A stretch of 64,000 bases of DNA, from positions 62,001 through 126,000 of the forward strand of contig NZ_JAKMAJ010000013.1 of NCBI RefSeq assembly GCF_022378355.1. The letters run 5' to 3'. Made by a program: the position numbers and the translations under genes. Shown here piece by piece: positions 20,525 to 30,463 of the stretch (its first letter is position 1; each line of letters starts with the position of its first letter). The notes below the pieces were generated by a model, which made no database searches, was not told the DNA's origin, and saw nothing but the letters and a program-made list of their open reading frames with translations. The DNA is from Brenneria bubanii. Its GTDB lineage: Bacteria > Pseudomonadota > Gammaproteobacteria > Enterobacterales > Enterobacteriaceae.

Positions 20525-22858
20525 TTAGAGACTTTCGTTCATATCCTTTACCGTAACCTGATGCCTGGTATCGCCGTTACGGCGCAGGAACATGATGGTT
20601 ATCAGCAACGCCACCGCCACACCGGCAATCGCCAGCGATGAATAGAGCGGATGCTGAGCGAAACGTCCGATCTGGTAGACCACTACCGCGGAACCGTAAC
20701 CCAATTCAATGGTCCAGACCACGCAGAATAGCGTCCAGGCAGTGCCCACCTCACGCCAAATGGCGGATACGGCGGCAACGCAGGGAACATAGAGCAGCAC
20801 CATTAGCAGATAAGCAAAAGCGCCCAATCTGCCGTCAAACAGCTGGCTGATCACCGTCAGCGATGAAACCGAGAATTCATTCTCCTCCGCCACTGATTCG
20901 GCGTTGCTCAAATCGCCGACGTCAATACCCAGCGGATCAAGAAACGCATTGCCGAGCTTGCTGAAGTTTTCAGGTATCGTCGCCAGCGCGTCGGCGATCC
21001 CGGTTTGCAGACTGAAAGGTTCGTCCGGCTCTTCTTCGCTGTTATTTTGAGCTTCCGCCATCGTGCCGTAGAGGGAATCCAGCGTCCCGACCACCGCCTC
21101 TTTAGCGAAAATACCGGTAAACACGCCCACGGCGGCCGGCCAGTTCTCTGGTTTTATTCCCATCGGCGCGAAAACCGGCACAATTTTTTGCCCGATGGCC
21201 GACAAGACCGATTTATCGCTGTCCTGATTACCGAACGTACCGTCAGTTCCCATTGAATTCAAAAAGCCCAACACCGTAACCACGATCACAATCAGCTTAC
21301 CGGCTCTGAAAATAAAGTTTTTCAGCCGGTCCCAGGTACGGATCAGCACGCTGCGTAAGCCGGGCAGATGGTAAGGCGGGATCTCCATGACGAAGGTTGA
21401 AGCCTCACCCTGTAGGGCGGTGTTTTTCAGCATGAAACCGGTAGCGACGGCGGCAACAATCCCAATCAAATAAAGGCCGAATACCAAATTCTGGCCGCCG
21501 CTGGTAAACAGCGCCGTAGCAAACAGCACATACACCGGCAGGCGCGCGCCGCAGGACATGAAGGGCGCCATCATCACGGTAACGATACGATCGCTGTGTC
21601 TTTCCATCGTCCGGGTAGCCATAACCGCCGGGACGTTGCAGCCAAATCCCACAATCAGTGGAACAAAGGCTTTACCCGGCAGACCAATGCTACGCATGAA
21701 GCGGTCCATGACAAATGCGGCGCGCGCCATGTAACCCGAGTCTTCCAGATAAGACAGGAAAAGATAGAGGCAGCCAATTACAGGGATGAAGGTCGATACC
21801 GTCTGAATACCGCCGCCAATACCATCGGCAAGCAGCGTTTTTAGCCAGGCCGGCGTGTTGATGGCGGTCAGCAGTTCGCCCAGACCATCGACAAAAATCG
21901 TACCGAAGAACTTATCGAAGAAATCAATAAAGGCGCTGCCGATATTGATGGTGAAAATAAACATCAGGTACATCACCAGCAGGAAAATCGGTATTCCCAA
22001 AAAGCGATGCAATACCACGCGATCTATTTTATCCGTCAGCGTCACCGACATTTCACCACGGCGGGTAATCACCGACGCGGCAATCGCCGACACAAACTGA
22101 TAGCGGGCGTCCGCCAGAAAAATATCCAGTTCATCCTCATATTGCTCAATCAGCTCGGCTACTTTGGCATCGGATAGCGCCAACAGCTGCGGCGGAATCG
22201 CCGCGCGAACCGTCCTATCGCCCTCGAGCAATTGCAACGCCAGCCAATATGGATTATTGATGCCGCCATGTGCGGAAAACTGCCCGGCAATCTCTTTTGC
22301 CGCCTGTTGCAGCGGCTCATCATAAGGGATGGTAACATCGGGCGCGACGGGAGAAGCGATGGCGGTTGAACAAAGCTGGCGTAAATTATCGATGCCTTTT
22401 TTCTGACTGGCGGTAATAGGGATGACCGGGCATCCTAATTTCTTTTGTAATGCCGCGATATCGATATCCAATTTACGCGATGCGGCGATATCCATCATAT
22501 TGACGGCCACCACCATCGGTACATTCATATCCAGAAGTTGTGCGGTTAAATAGAGGTTTCTTTCCAGATTGGAGGCATCAACGATATTCAACACCAAATT
22601 CGCTTCGCCGGATAAAATATAGTCTCTGGCGACGCGCTCGTCTTCAGAGCTTTCCGACGAAGGGTTCAGCGAGTAAACGCCGGGAAGATCAACCAGCGTC
22701 GTCTGCTGATGTTGATAACGATAGTATCCCACCTTTTTCTCTACCGTCACGCCCGGCCAGTTGCCTACCGTCTGCTTACCGCCGGTAAGCACGTTGAACA
22801 GCGTTGTCTTACCGCAATTAGGGTTGCCAACAACGCAAATGATGGGTTGTGCATCCAT
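20525..22858 (-). CDS. feoB: Ferrous iron transporter FeoB
   Basis: A 777-residue inner-membrane Fe2+ transporter. The N-terminal G domain has G1 (GNPNCGKTT), G3 (VDLPG) and G4 (NMMD) motifs; the GDI-like helix bundle follows, then Gate motifs with conserved cysteines (GFGCNVPA, MSCGARLPVY) in the membrane domain. Length matches E. coli (773). Lies between feoA and feoC with short spacers. Confidence 0.98.
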   Translation of the reverse strand: MDAQPIICVVGNPNCGKTTLFNVLTGGKQTVGNWPGVTVEKKVGYYRYQHQQTTLVDLPGVYSLNPSSESSEDERVARDYILSGEANLVLNIVDASNLERNLYLTAQLLDMNVPMVVAVNMMDIAASRKLDIDIAALQKKLGCPVIPITASQKKGIDNLRQLCSTAIASPVAPDVTIPYDEPLQQAAKEIAGQFSAHGGINNPYWLALQLLEGDRTVRAAIPPQLLALSDAKVAELIEQYEDELDIFLADARYQFVSAIAASVITRRGEMSVTLTDKIDRVVLHRFLGIPIFLLVMYLMFIFTINIGSAFIDFFDKFFGTIFVDGLGELLTAINTPAWLKTLLADGIGGGIQTVSTFIPVIGCLYLFLSYLEDSGYMARAAFVMDRFMRSIGLPGKAFVPLIVGFGCNVPAVMATRTMERHSDRIVTVMMAPFMSCGARLPVYVLFATALFTSGGQNLVFGLYLIGIVAAVATGFMLKNTALQGEASTFVMEIPPYHLPGLRSVLIRTWDRLKNFIFRAGKLIVIVVTVLGFLNSMGTDGTFGNQDSDKSVLSAIGQKIVPVFAPMGIKPENWPAAVGVFTGIFAKEAVVGTLDSLYGTMAEAQNNSEEEPDEPFSLQTGIADALATIPENFSKLGNAFLDPLGIDVGDLSNAESVAEENEFSVSSLTVISQLFDGRLGAFAYLLMVLLYVPCVAAVSAIWREVGTAWTLFCVVWTIELGYGSAVVVYQIGRFAQHPLYSSLAIAGVAVALLITIMFLRRNGDTRHQVTVKDMNESL

Positions 22859-22885
22859 AAAATTTTCCTACCTGATGTTGTTAGT

Positions 22886-23113
22886 TCAGCATTTTTCGAG
22901 AATAAGAATCTGTGCTTCGCCCTTGCGAACACTGATGGCGGCGCCGCGCAGGCGCAATTCAATCGGATCGCCGAGCGGCGCAATGCGCGATACCGAGAAT
23001 TCCACGCCTGGCGTCACGCCTAACGCCAGTAACCTCTTGCGATAATCCGCCGAACCTTTTTGAAAGCCGATGACACGCCACCTGGTCGCAACCGTTAATT
23101 CATCCAAAGACAT
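22886..23113 (-). CDS. feoA: Ferrous iron transport protein FeoA
   Basis: A 75-residue SH3-like protein that assists FeoB in the cytoplasm. The pattern KGSADYRKRLLALGVTPGVEFSV ... IELRLRGAAISVRKGEA is typical. It lies 27 bases before feoB and 43 bases after a second FeoA-like gene. Confidence 0.95.
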   Translation of the reverse strand: MSLDELTVATRWRVIGFQKGSADYRKRLLALGVTPGVEFSVSRIAPLGDPIELRLRGAAISVRKGEAQILILEKC

Positions 23114-23156
23114 CGTCAGTCACCTTTTATGGTTAGTGTGATTGTTGTTAATCCGA

Positions 23157-23396
23157 TTATTGCTGTGGGGAAACCCACACCTGTTTTCCCAAATCCCAGT
23201 TAATGGCGATGCGGCCGTCGCCGGCGGCAAGCATTAGCGGCTGATTTTCTTCTCGTTGAATAACGCGGACATGACCGCCCACCCGGATACCTAACTCGGT
23301 TAAGCGTTGCTGGCATTCGCCGCTCAGTCGAATGCGGGCGACAACCGCATTCATATTGAGAGGAATATCCAGTAATGTTTTAAGGAGCAATGCCAT
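23157..23396 (-). CDS. Second FeoA-domain protein, head of the feo operon
   Basis: A 79-residue FeoA-like SH3-fold protein (CQQRLTELGIRVGGHVRVIQ motif), only weakly similar to the neighbouring FeoA. The ATG at 23396 follows AAGGA by seven bases. It is the promoter-proximal gene of feoA2-feoA-feoB-feoC. E. coli has one FeoA here, so this is an additional subunit. Whether it contacts FeoB or replaces FeoA under some condition is unknown. Confidence 0.85.
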   Translation of the reverse strand: MALLLKTLLDIPLNMNAVVARIRLSGECQQRLTELGIRVGGHVRVIQREENQPLMLAAGDGRIAINWDLGKQVWVSPQQ

Positions 23397-23497
23397 GAAC
23401 GCATCCTTCAATATAAAAATAACTCATAAAATCAATAAATTAATAAATTAATAATAAATTCAGCCATAAGAAATTATGGTTTGAAAATGAACATAAC

Positions 23498-23553
23498 TAA
23501 TAACGATTATCAATCATATTCCTGATGCTGATTGTCCCATTGACTCACATCAA
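23498..23553 (-). promoter_or_regulatory. feo promoter with FNR and Fur sites
   Basis: An FNR site, TTGACTCACATCAA, lies at 23540-23553. A TATGAT -10 on the minus strand (23518-23513) places the transcription start near 23505, so the FNR centre is at about -41.5. A Fur-like inverted repeat (TAATAACGATTATCA, 23498-23512) overlaps the -10/start. This predicts activation without oxygen and repression by iron. Confidence 0.75.
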
Positions 23554-23624
23554 GCAAAGTGAAAATAGCGGGCAGACGTCCATGATAACCTTGAATAACG
23601 TCAGCGGTTCACTGAGTGACGCGC

Positions 23625-23656
23625 AAAAAAAAACCCGGACAACGCCGGGTTTTTTC
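23625..23656. terminator. Bidirectional rho-independent terminator beside prc
   Basis: AACCCGG/CCGGGTT stem with a six-base loop. A nine-A run precedes it and a T-run follows, so it can act on both strands. On the minus strand it ends the proQ-prc transcript, 22 bases after the prc stop. Confidence 0.85.
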
Positions 23657-23677
23657 ATTTGAAACAACGATGAGTTG

Positions 23678-25690
23678 CTATTTTTCTTCCTGCGCCAAAT
23701 CCTGCGCGATCTTCACGGTTTCATCCAGATAAGGATCGGGGGCCTGATAATCCTTTGGCAACGTCTCCAGCGATTTCAGTGGTTTTTCCCCTTCCCGCGT
23801 CAGACGATCGTTAATTCGGTTCAGACGCAGCGCTTCGTCATCATTGTTCTCTTTCTCGCGTTGAGCCAGATTGAGCGACACCGTATTACGCTTATCTTTG
23901 GTCGCATTGTAGCGAGCAATGTCCTCAGCGATATATTGGAATTCAGGATCCTTGGCGATGCGATCCTGATGCATTTCATTCAAGGTGCCCATCAGCGGTT
24001 TCAGATCGCCGCTTTTGGTGTAGTCCGCGGCCTTAATGCTGTCCCACGGCAGCGCGTTGTCCTCGAATTTTTCACCGGTATCAACGGTTTCGGTACCTGT
24101 CGGCATCATAATGTCCGGCGTCACGCCTTTCATCTGCGTACTGCCGCCATCAATGCGATAAAACTTCTGAATGGTGTACTGAACCGAACCTAACGCCGGC
24201 CAGTCGGGCCGCAGCATCTGATCATAAATACGGTTCAGGGCGCGATACTGCTGAACGGTGCCTTTACCAAAAGTCGGTTCGCCGACAATCAGGGCACGGC
24301 CATAATCCTGCATCGCGGCGGCAAAGATTTCAGACGCCGAAGCGCTGAAGCGATCCACCAGCACCACCAGCGGCCCTTTGTAGTAAACAATGCCGTCGGT
24401 ATCGCTGTCTTCGCGGACCTTGCCGTTGTTGTCGCGGATTTGCACCACCGGCCCGCTGGGGATAAACAGACCGGACAGCCCGACCGCTTCGGTCAGCGCC
24501 CCGCCGCCATTGCTGCGCAGGTCGATAATGATGCTGCTGACGTGCTGTTTCTCCAGTTTCTGGAGCTGAACCTTGACGTCATCCGTCAGGCCCACGTAGA
24601 ACCCCGGAATATCCAGCACGCCGACTTTATCTTTGCCGACGTTTTTGACCGACATTTTAACGGCGCGATCTTCAAGGCGGATACGTTCGCGAGTCAGCGT
24701 GACGATACGGGTTTTGGTGCCTTTACCGGCAGGCAAAATTTCCAGACGCACCCTGCTGCCCTTCGGCCCTTTAATCAGCGCGACCACATCATCAAGACGC
24801 CAGCCGATGACATCGGCGATCGGTTTGTCGCCCTGGCCGACGCCGACCACGCGATCGCCCACGGTAATGTTTTTGCTTTTCCCCGCCGGGCCGCCGGGCA
24901 CCATGGAATTAATGACGGTATAATCGTCATCCATCTGCAATACCGCGCCGATCCCTTCAAGGGACAGGCTCATTTCGGTGTTGAACTGCTCGGTGTTTCT
25001 TGGCGACAGGTAGCTGGTATGGGGATCGATTTCACGCGCAAAGGCGTTCATGATCAGCTGGAAAACGTCTTCACTGTTACTTTGCGCCAGACGGCGAATC
25101 GCAAACTGGTAGCGTTTGGTCAAGGTCTCTTTGATGTCTTTATCTTCTTTACCCGTCAGCTTCAGACTCAACCAGTCATACTTGATCTTTGCGTCCCATA
25201 AACGGTTCAGTTCGCCCACGTTTTGCGGCCAGGGCGCCTTGCTTCGGTCAAGCTCAATGGTGTCGTCGCCGGTAAGATTCACCGGTTTCTCCAACAGCGA
25301 TAACGCATACTGATAACGCTCGAAACGCCGTTTCTGCGCCAGGTTATACAGCGCATAGACGCCATCCAGCTTTCCGGATTTTAGTTCGTCGTCCAACTGC
25401 GTTTTCTTGTCGGAAAACTGCGCGATATCAGAAGCCAGCAGCACATTGTGGCTGTAGTCCAGCATATTGAGATAACGGGAAAAAATTTTCGCGGAGAATG
25501 CGTCATCCAGCGTAAACTGGCGATAGTGGGAACGGAGAAAACGCGACGTGACTCGGTCACTGACGGTGGCGTGCTGAGATTCCTCCTGTAGCTGAGGAAT
25601 TTGCTCAACGCGCGTGATGTTCTCATTGGCAAAACTTGTGCCCGCCAGCAATAAACCTGCAATGGCGGTCATTTTAGCTAAATTGTTCAT
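23678..25690 (-). CDS. prc: Tail-specific periplasmic protease Prc (Tsp)
   Basis: A 670-residue S41 serine protease that degrades proteins with hydrophobic C-termini and processes FtsI; with NlpI it controls MepS. Signal peptide residues 1-20 (ending SFA), PDZ domain around residues 225-310, catalytic Ser and Lys in SASASEIFAAAMQDY and FGKGTVQQY. Start at MNNLAKM (25690), with GGAGG ten bases upstream; 16 further in-frame codons overlap the proQ end. Only 19 bases follow proQ, so they form an operon. Confidence 0.97.
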   Translation of the reverse strand: MNNLAKMTAIAGLLLAGTSFANENITRVEQIPQLQEESQHATVSDRVTSRFLRSHYRQFTLDDAFSAKIFSRYLNMLDYSHNVLLASDIAQFSDKKTQLDDELKSGKLDGVYALYNLAQKRRFERYQYALSLLEKPVNLTGDDTIELDRSKAPWPQNVGELNRLWDAKIKYDWLSLKLTGKEDKDIKETLTKRYQFAIRRLAQSNSEDVFQLIMNAFAREIDPHTSYLSPRNTEQFNTEMSLSLEGIGAVLQMDDDYTVINSMVPGGPAGKSKNITVGDRVVGVGQGDKPIADVIGWRLDDVVALIKGPKGSRVRLEILPAGKGTKTRIVTLTRERIRLEDRAVKMSVKNVGKDKVGVLDIPGFYVGLTDDVKVQLQKLEKQHVSSIIIDLRSNGGGALTEAVGLSGLFIPSGPVVQIRDNNGKVREDSDTDGIVYYKGPLVVLVDRFSASASEIFAAAMQDYGRALIVGEPTFGKGTVQQYRALNRIYDQMLRPDWPALGSVQYTIQKFYRIDGGSTQMKGVTPDIMMPTGTETVDTGEKFEDNALPWDSIKAADYTKSGDLKPLMGTLNEMHQDRIAKDPEFQYIAEDIARYNATKDKRNTVSLNLAQREKENNDDEALRLNRINDRLTREGEKPLKSLETLPKDYQAPDPYLDETVKIAQDLAQEEK

Positions 25691-25709
25691 GCCCAGGTTG
25701 GCCTCCGTA

Positions 25710-26444
25710 TCAGAACTGCAAATGTTCTGCGCGTACAATCATCGCCAACCCCGAAGCCAACTGGACCCTGACTTCGCCTTTGGCAATTTCAAGCACCGTG
25801 GCATCCATGGCGTCTTTACCGGCTCTGACTTTGATTTCCTGACCGATTTGCAGTTTGGAAACATCCGTAACTGCGACACGCTGCTGAGACTCGCGGCTGG
25901 CAGGCTTGGCCTGACGAGGCTGAGTTTTTGCCGGTTGCTGAGAAGAGGACGGTGACTGACGGGAAGCAGGCTGGCGTGGTCTGCGCGGCGCGGCGCTCGC
26001 GGCATCGCGGTCGCGACGCGGTGCGCCTTTGCCATTGGCCGGTCGAGCACGGGCTGGTTCAGCGCCTTCGCCGGCTTCGCGTTTTTTCGCTTGCTGCTCG
26101 GCGCGCTGAGCCTGAACTCGAGCCTTCGCTTCTTCCAGTTGCTTACGAGCATGATCGACATGCTGCTGTTCCAGCTCGCCGCATGGATTTCCATCTAAAT
26201 CCACGCGCTGAGCGCCCAGTTTTACACCGTACAGATAACGCCAACTTGAGGTATAGAGCCTCAATGCAGAACGCAATTGCGTTTTGCTGATGTTATCCAG
26301 TTCGGATACGCGCTCAACAAGATCTTGAAAAATACCGATCTTTAACGGGCGAGTTTCACCTTCTGTGGTGAAACAAAGCGGGAAATGCTTTGCCAAAAGG
26401 GCAATGACTTCTTTACTACTGTTCAACTTAGGTTGATTTTCCAT
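25710..26444 (-). CDS. proQ: RNA chaperone ProQ
   Basis: A 244-residue RNA-binding protein. The N-terminal FinO/ProQ domain (about residues 1-125; [38 protein letters not shown]) is joined by a basic low-complexity linker rich in Arg, Ala, Gln and Pro to a C-terminal Tudor-like domain ([17 protein letters not shown]). It binds many sRNAs and mRNA 3' ends. Upstream of prc in the same transcript. Confidence 0.97.
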   Translation of the reverse strand: MENQPKLNSSKEVIALLAKHFPLCFTTEGETRPLKIGIFQDLVERVSELDNISKTQLRSALRLYTSSWRYLYGVKLGAQRVDLDGNPCGELEQQHVDHARKQLEEAKARVQAQRAEQQAKKREAGEGAEPARARPANGKGAPRRDRDAASAAPRRPRQPASRQSPSSSQQPAKTQPRQAKPASRESQQRVAVTDVSKLQIGQEIKVRAGKDAMDATVLEIAKGEVRVQLASGLAMIVRAEHLQF

Positions 26445-26539
26445 GAAATTTCCTGATTACAACGGGTTTGCCAACCGGCGCAGGCATGAACAGGCGTCAT
26501 TATAATGACGCCATCGGCAATTGCTACGTTATCCTTGTC

Positions 26540-27034
26540 TCAACATGAGAAATTGATAAAAGTCAGCACGTCGCTTTCTTCAAGTTGTGCGCAAAGTGCA
26601 GTCACCACCGCCTTGAGCCCTTCTTCATCATCTGCGTCAAACCGTTGATAAACAGTGCTATCAATATCTAAAACGCCGATTAACCGACCTTTGACCACCA
26701 GCGGCAGGACAATTTCGGCATTGCTTGCGGCATCGCAGGCAATATGACCGGGAAACGCATGCACATCGCCGACGCGCTGTATCTGATTTTCAGCAACCGC
26801 ACGACCGCATACCCCTTTGCCTACTGGAATACGCACACAGGCGACCCTGCCCTGAAACGGCCCCAGAAATAACGAGCCTTGTTCCAGCAAATAAAAGCCA
26901 GCCCAGTTGACACCATCCAGACGCTCAAACAACAATGCGCTGCTGTTCGATAAGATGGTGATGAAACGATGTTCTCCCGCAATTAGCGATGATAAATCGC
27001 GGACCAGCTCCTGATAAAATTCTTGTTTTTTCAT
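26540..27034 (-). CDS. msrC: Free methionine-R-sulfoxide reductase
   Basis: A 164-residue GAF-fold enzyme (YebR family) that reduces free Met-R-sulfoxide. Active-site cysteines are in ACVRIPVGKGVCGRAV and HIACDAASNAEIVLP. The start at 27034 (MKKQEFYQEL) gives the E. coli length; an in-frame ATG 12 codons upstream is less likely. In E. coli yebS and yebT lie between msrC and rsmF; both are absent here. Confidence 0.95.
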   Translation of the reverse strand: MKKQEFYQELVRDLSSLIAGEHRFITILSNSSALLFERLDGVNWAGFYLLEQGSLFLGPFQGRVACVRIPVGKGVCGRAVAENQIQRVGDVHAFPGHIACDAASNAEIVLPLVVKGRLIGVLDIDSTVYQRFDADDEEGLKAVVTALCAQLEESDVLTFINFSC

Positions 27035-27528
27035 AAAGCACTGATTGTCTTTTCGGATCGAATTAACCACACATACCTAATAGATTTAAAGGCGCATTCA
27101 AACAGCGTCACCCGCTCCCCGATACGCTACTCCGGATCCATGTAGGCAACAAATCCGCCTGCGCGAATTTGCTCGCCACCGGGCGACGGGGCAAAAAAAT
27201 AACACCGCCGCTACATAGAAGATGAAGGCTATAACGTGAAATTACAATACAAAATCACCGGGAACGATTTTAAACGTCACTGACGATGGTCCAGGGAAGA
27301 TGGGAGCCCATCATGAAAATTGCCCGCTACAGCATGCCACAAGATTGATTCATCCGCGCGCGGAATCAGCCGTTTTCAATAACGGGTAATATACATATCG
27401 TGCTCTCAGGCAACGCAAAAAACGACTATGCGGTGACGCTTGGGCGATAAGCCGGCCATGCTTTCCGGTCGCCCCGACATCTATGCTACACTGCGCGTTT
27501 CATATTTTAGCTGTAACGGAACCCCGCC
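27035..27528. other. Intergenic region replacing yebST
   Basis: About 490 bases between divergent msrC and rsmF. E. coli carries yebS and yebT here. I see only very short open frames and no recognisable remnant. Confidence 0.4.
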
Positions 27529-28980
27529 GTGGCCAAACAGATACCCGCCCATTTACCCCCAGCGTTTCTGTCCTCTATTCAGTGCATCATGCCGTCGCAC
27601 CTGTCGATGGACGATTTCATCGCCGCCTGCCAACGACCGTTGCGGCGCAGTATTCGCGTTAATACATTAAAAATCAGCACCGCAGAATTTCTGCGGCTGA
27701 TCGCGCCTTACCAGTGGCAGTTGGCGCCCATTCCCTGGTGCGAAGACGGTTTCTGGATTCTGAATGCGGATGACGAAATCGTGCGGCTGGGGAATACGTT
27801 GGAGCACCTGAGCGGGTTGTTTTATATTCAGGAAGCCAGCTCGATGCTTCCGGTCCGCGCCCTTTTCCAGCATGATGCCGCCCCGCTGCGCGTGCTGGAC
27901 GTAGCCGCCGCTCCCGGCTCTAAAACCACGCAAATCGCCGCCGGGATGAATAACCGGGGCGGCATCATCGCCAATGAATACTCCGCCAGCCGGGTGAAAG
28001 TGCTGCATGCCAACATCAGCCGCTGCGGCGTCGCCAATACCGCGTTGACCCACTTTGACGGGCGGGTATTCGGCGCGGCGTTGCCCGAATATTTCGACGC
28101 TATTTTGCTTGATGCCCCCTGTTCCGGCGAGGGCGTGGTGCGAAAAGATCCTGCGGCGATGAGCCATTGGTCGCCGGAAAGTATCGCCAGCATTGCCGCC
28201 ACCCAGCGCGAATTGATCCTCAGCGCTTTTCACGCCTTGAAGCCGGGAGGGGTGATGATTTACTCCACCTGTACGCTGAACGAGCAGGAAAATCAGCAGG
28301 TTTGCCATTGGCTGCGGCAAACTTTCCCCGAGGCCTGCGAGTTCGAACCGTTAACCGATCTGTTTCCGGGCGCCGATTTGTCCGCGACGCAGGAAGGATT
28401 TTTACACGTTTTTCCACAGATTTATGACAGTGAAGGTTTTTTCGTGGCGCGTTTGCGTAAAACCGCCAGCGTGCCGCCGCTGCCGGCGCCGAGCTATAAA
28501 GTCGGCAACTTTCCGTTTGCCCCGGTAACCGCCAAAGATCGCGATTTGGTGACGCAGGCGGCGAGGCGACAAGGCCTGACGTGGAACAGCGACCAGTTGG
28601 CGCTATGGCACCGCGATAAAGAAATCTGGCTTTTCCCGACTGAACTGGCATCGGCGTTCGGCAACATCCGCTTTTCGCGTATTGGCATCAAACTGGCGGA
28701 ACGGTTTCCCAAAGGGTATCGCTGGCAGCATGAAGCCATTACCGCGCTGGCAAATGCCAATGCCGACCACGCCTTCGCTCTGAACGATCGGTTGGCCTGC
28801 GAATGGTTCCAGGGTAAAGACAGCTATCCGGCGCAGATCCCCGCCGACGATGAGCTTTTGCTGACCTATCAACACTGTCCGCTGGGACTGACTAAGCGCA
28901 TCGGCAGCCGGATAAAAAACAATCTGCCGCGCGAACTGGTCCGCGATGGCGCCTGCTGCGCTCCGCAGAGTAACCGCTAA
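27529..28980 (+). CDS. rsmF: 16S rRNA m5C1407 methyltransferase RsmF
   Basis: A 483-residue Nol1/Nop2/Sun-type methyltransferase. SAM-binding motif [16 protein letters not shown], catalytic cysteines in [13 protein letters not shown] and [11 protein letters not shown], and a C-terminal RNA-binding part. It methylates C1407 of 16S rRNA. Starts with GTG at 27529, encoding [11 protein letters not shown]. Confidence 0.96.
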   Translation: MAKQIPAHLPPAFLSSIQCIMPSHLSMDDFIAACQRPLRRSIRVNTLKISTAEFLRLIAPYQWQLAPIPWCEDGFWILNADDEIVRLGNTLEHLSGLFYIQEASSMLPVRALFQHDAAPLRVLDVAAAPGSKTTQIAAGMNNRGGIIANEYSASRVKVLHANISRCGVANTALTHFDGRVFGAALPEYFDAILLDAPCSGEGVVRKDPAAMSHWSPESIASIAATQRELILSAFHALKPGGVMIYSTCTLNEQENQQVCHWLRQTFPEACEFEPLTDLFPGADLSATQEGFLHVFPQIYDSEGFFVARLRKTASVPPLPAPSYKVGNFPFAPVTAKDRDLVTQAARRQGLTWNSDQLALWHRDKEIWLFPTELASAFGNIRFSRIGIKLAERFPKGYRWQHEAITALANANADHAFALNDRLACEWFQGKDSYPAQIPADDELLLTYQHCPLGLTKRIGSRIKNNLPRELVRDGACCAPQSNR

Positions 28981-28995
28981 TCCGCTTTCTCTTGT

Positions 28996-29023
28996 TTATC
29001 AGGCGGTTTGATCCGTCTGATAA
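28996..29023 (+). terminator. Hairpin downstream of rsmF
   Basis: TTATCAGGCGG pairs with CCGTCTGATAA over 11 positions (one wobble) 15 bases after the stop codon. No T-run follows. Confidence 0.5.
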
Positions 29024-29054
29024 TCCCCGTCACCGCATTTCTTCGCCATTTTCA

Positions 29055-29068
29055 TCTACAATTGTAGA
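29055..29068. promoter_or_regulatory. Perfect 14-base palindrome upstream of yebW
   Basis: TCTACAATTGTAGA is fully palindromic and lies 52 bases before the yebW start, where an operator would be expected. The regulator is unknown. Confidence 0.35.
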
Positions 29069-29119
29069 CAGGACTACGGAAATACAGCCGCACGACTTAA
29101 GGTGGTAAGCGAGGACATC

Positions 29120-29311
29120 ATGTTCGCACTAGTGATATTTGTTTGTTATCTCGGTAATGGCTGCGATGAGCTGGTGATCGGCGCGTATAACTCGGAACGC
29201 CAGTGTCTTAACGCGATGTCTGAACAGCGGTTGCGCCGCGCCGGCTGTTACCCTATCGAAGAGTTTATCGACGGCTTCTGGCTGCCCGCGCGGGATTACG
29301 CCGATTTTTAA
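29120..29311 (+). CDS. yebW: YebW family protein (DUF1482)
   Basis: A 63-residue protein matching E. coli YebW closely in layout: MFALVIFVCYL ... EFIDGFWLPARDYADF, with conserved cysteines at about residues 9, 15, 29 and 44. Function unknown. The ATG at 29120 has GAGGA five bases upstream. yebV, next to it in E. coli, is absent. It marks the left edge of the accessory region. Confidence 0.9.
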   Translation: MFALVIFVCYLGNGCDELVIGAYNSERQCLNAMSEQRLRRAGCYPIEEFIDGFWLPARDYADF

Positions 29312-29367
29312 CCCTGTCTCACCGCGTTCCGGCGTAGGATGTTACCCTGAATCAGGGCGCATGCGCC

Positions 29368-30429
29368 CTAAGCGGCAAAATCCGCCGATGTCATACCGAG
29401 CGATACGCCCGCGTCGACAATCTTTTGCCACTCTTGATCGGAGATTTCGATCCCTTCGGCCTGGCGCCGCGCTCTGGCGTTGATTTCCGGCTCGCCGGCA
29501 ATCAGAATCGGTTGCAGGGGATCCGGCGCGCGCGAAGAGCGGACATAGTCCAGCATCGCATCGTACTCTTTTTGTAGCCACGCCATCGACACCATATTGG
29601 CGGGGTCAATGACGATGGTGGTCATGTTATTCACAATCGCCCCATGGCGCGGATTATCCGGCTGGATGGTGCCGCCGCCGGACAATAGACCGGCCAGCAT
29701 TTCCGCCGCCAGCACCAAGCCGCCGCCCTTATGTCGGGCAATCGGCTTCAGAGCGCCGCGTTTCTCCCCTTCCCACATCACGCGCGGATCGTTGGTCGAA
29801 ACGCCGTTACCGTCGAGCATGACGTCTTCATCGAATTTTTTACCCGCCAGATAGGCTACCCGGGTTTTCCCCAGCGCCACGATGCTGGTGGCGAAATCGA
29901 GCACAAAGGCGGCGTTATTGTCACTCTTCGGAAAAGCGATGCAGATGGGATTAGTGCCAAAGCGCGCATCGCTGCCGCACCATGGCGCCACAATCGGATC
30001 GAGATCGTTGACGTTGACGAAATGAATCGACACCAACCCCGCGGCGGCGGCCATTTCGCCATAGGTGCCAATACGCCCCAGATGGCAGGTTGATGATAAC
30101 GTCATCAGGCATACGCCGGTCGTTTTTACCCGTTCGATCGCCGCCTGCATGGCTTCTTTCCCCGTCCTCTGCCCAAAACCCCGATCGCCGGAAAACTGCA
30201 GTACCGCGCCGCCGTCGCGGATCATCCGAGCCGGGGTATTAGGCTGCATGATACCGCTGGTAATAAAGCTCACGTAGTGCGGTAACATCCCCACGCCGTG
30301 GCTATCGTGTCCTTTCAGGTTGGCGCCCACCAGATGATCCGCCACGCAGGCGGCCTCCGTGTCTTCACACCCCACCTTCTGCAATAGCGCCCTGACAATA
30401 GCAATTAAGCGACTTTCTGCAATCTGCAT
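29368..30429 (-). CDS. Ldh-family hydroxycarboxylate dehydrogenase
   Basis: A 353-residue member of the malate/L-sulfolactate/L-lactate dehydrogenase family (unrelated to classic LDH), NAD(P)-dependent. Family motifs include HDSHGVGMLPHYV, GRIGTYGEMAAAAGLVSIHFVNV, RFGTNPICIAFP and HKGGGLVLAAEMLAG. It resembles E. coli HcxB (YbiC), a 2-hydroxycarboxylate dehydrogenase. Start at 30429 has AAGGGA upstream. The substrate is unknown. First gene of the accessory region; a broken gene lies directly upstream on the same strand. Confidence 0.88.
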   Translation of the reverse strand: MQIAESRLIAIVRALLQKVGCEDTEAACVADHLVGANLKGHDSHGVGMLPHYVSFITSGIMQPNTPARMIRDGGAVLQFSGDRGFGQRTGKEAMQAAIERVKTTGVCLMTLSSTCHLGRIGTYGEMAAAAGLVSIHFVNVNDLDPIVAPWCGSDARFGTNPICIAFPKSDNNAAFVLDFATSIVALGKTRVAYLAGKKFDEDVMLDGNGVSTNDPRVMWEGEKRGALKPIARHKGGGLVLAAEMLAGLLSGGGTIQPDNPRHGAIVNNMTTIVIDPANMVSMAWLQKEYDAMLDYVRSSRAPDPLQPILIAGEPEINARARRQAEGIEISDQEWQKIVDAGVSLGMTSADFAA

Positions 30430-30463
30430 CGGTTTTCCCTTCATTTTAATAGGAATGAATACG

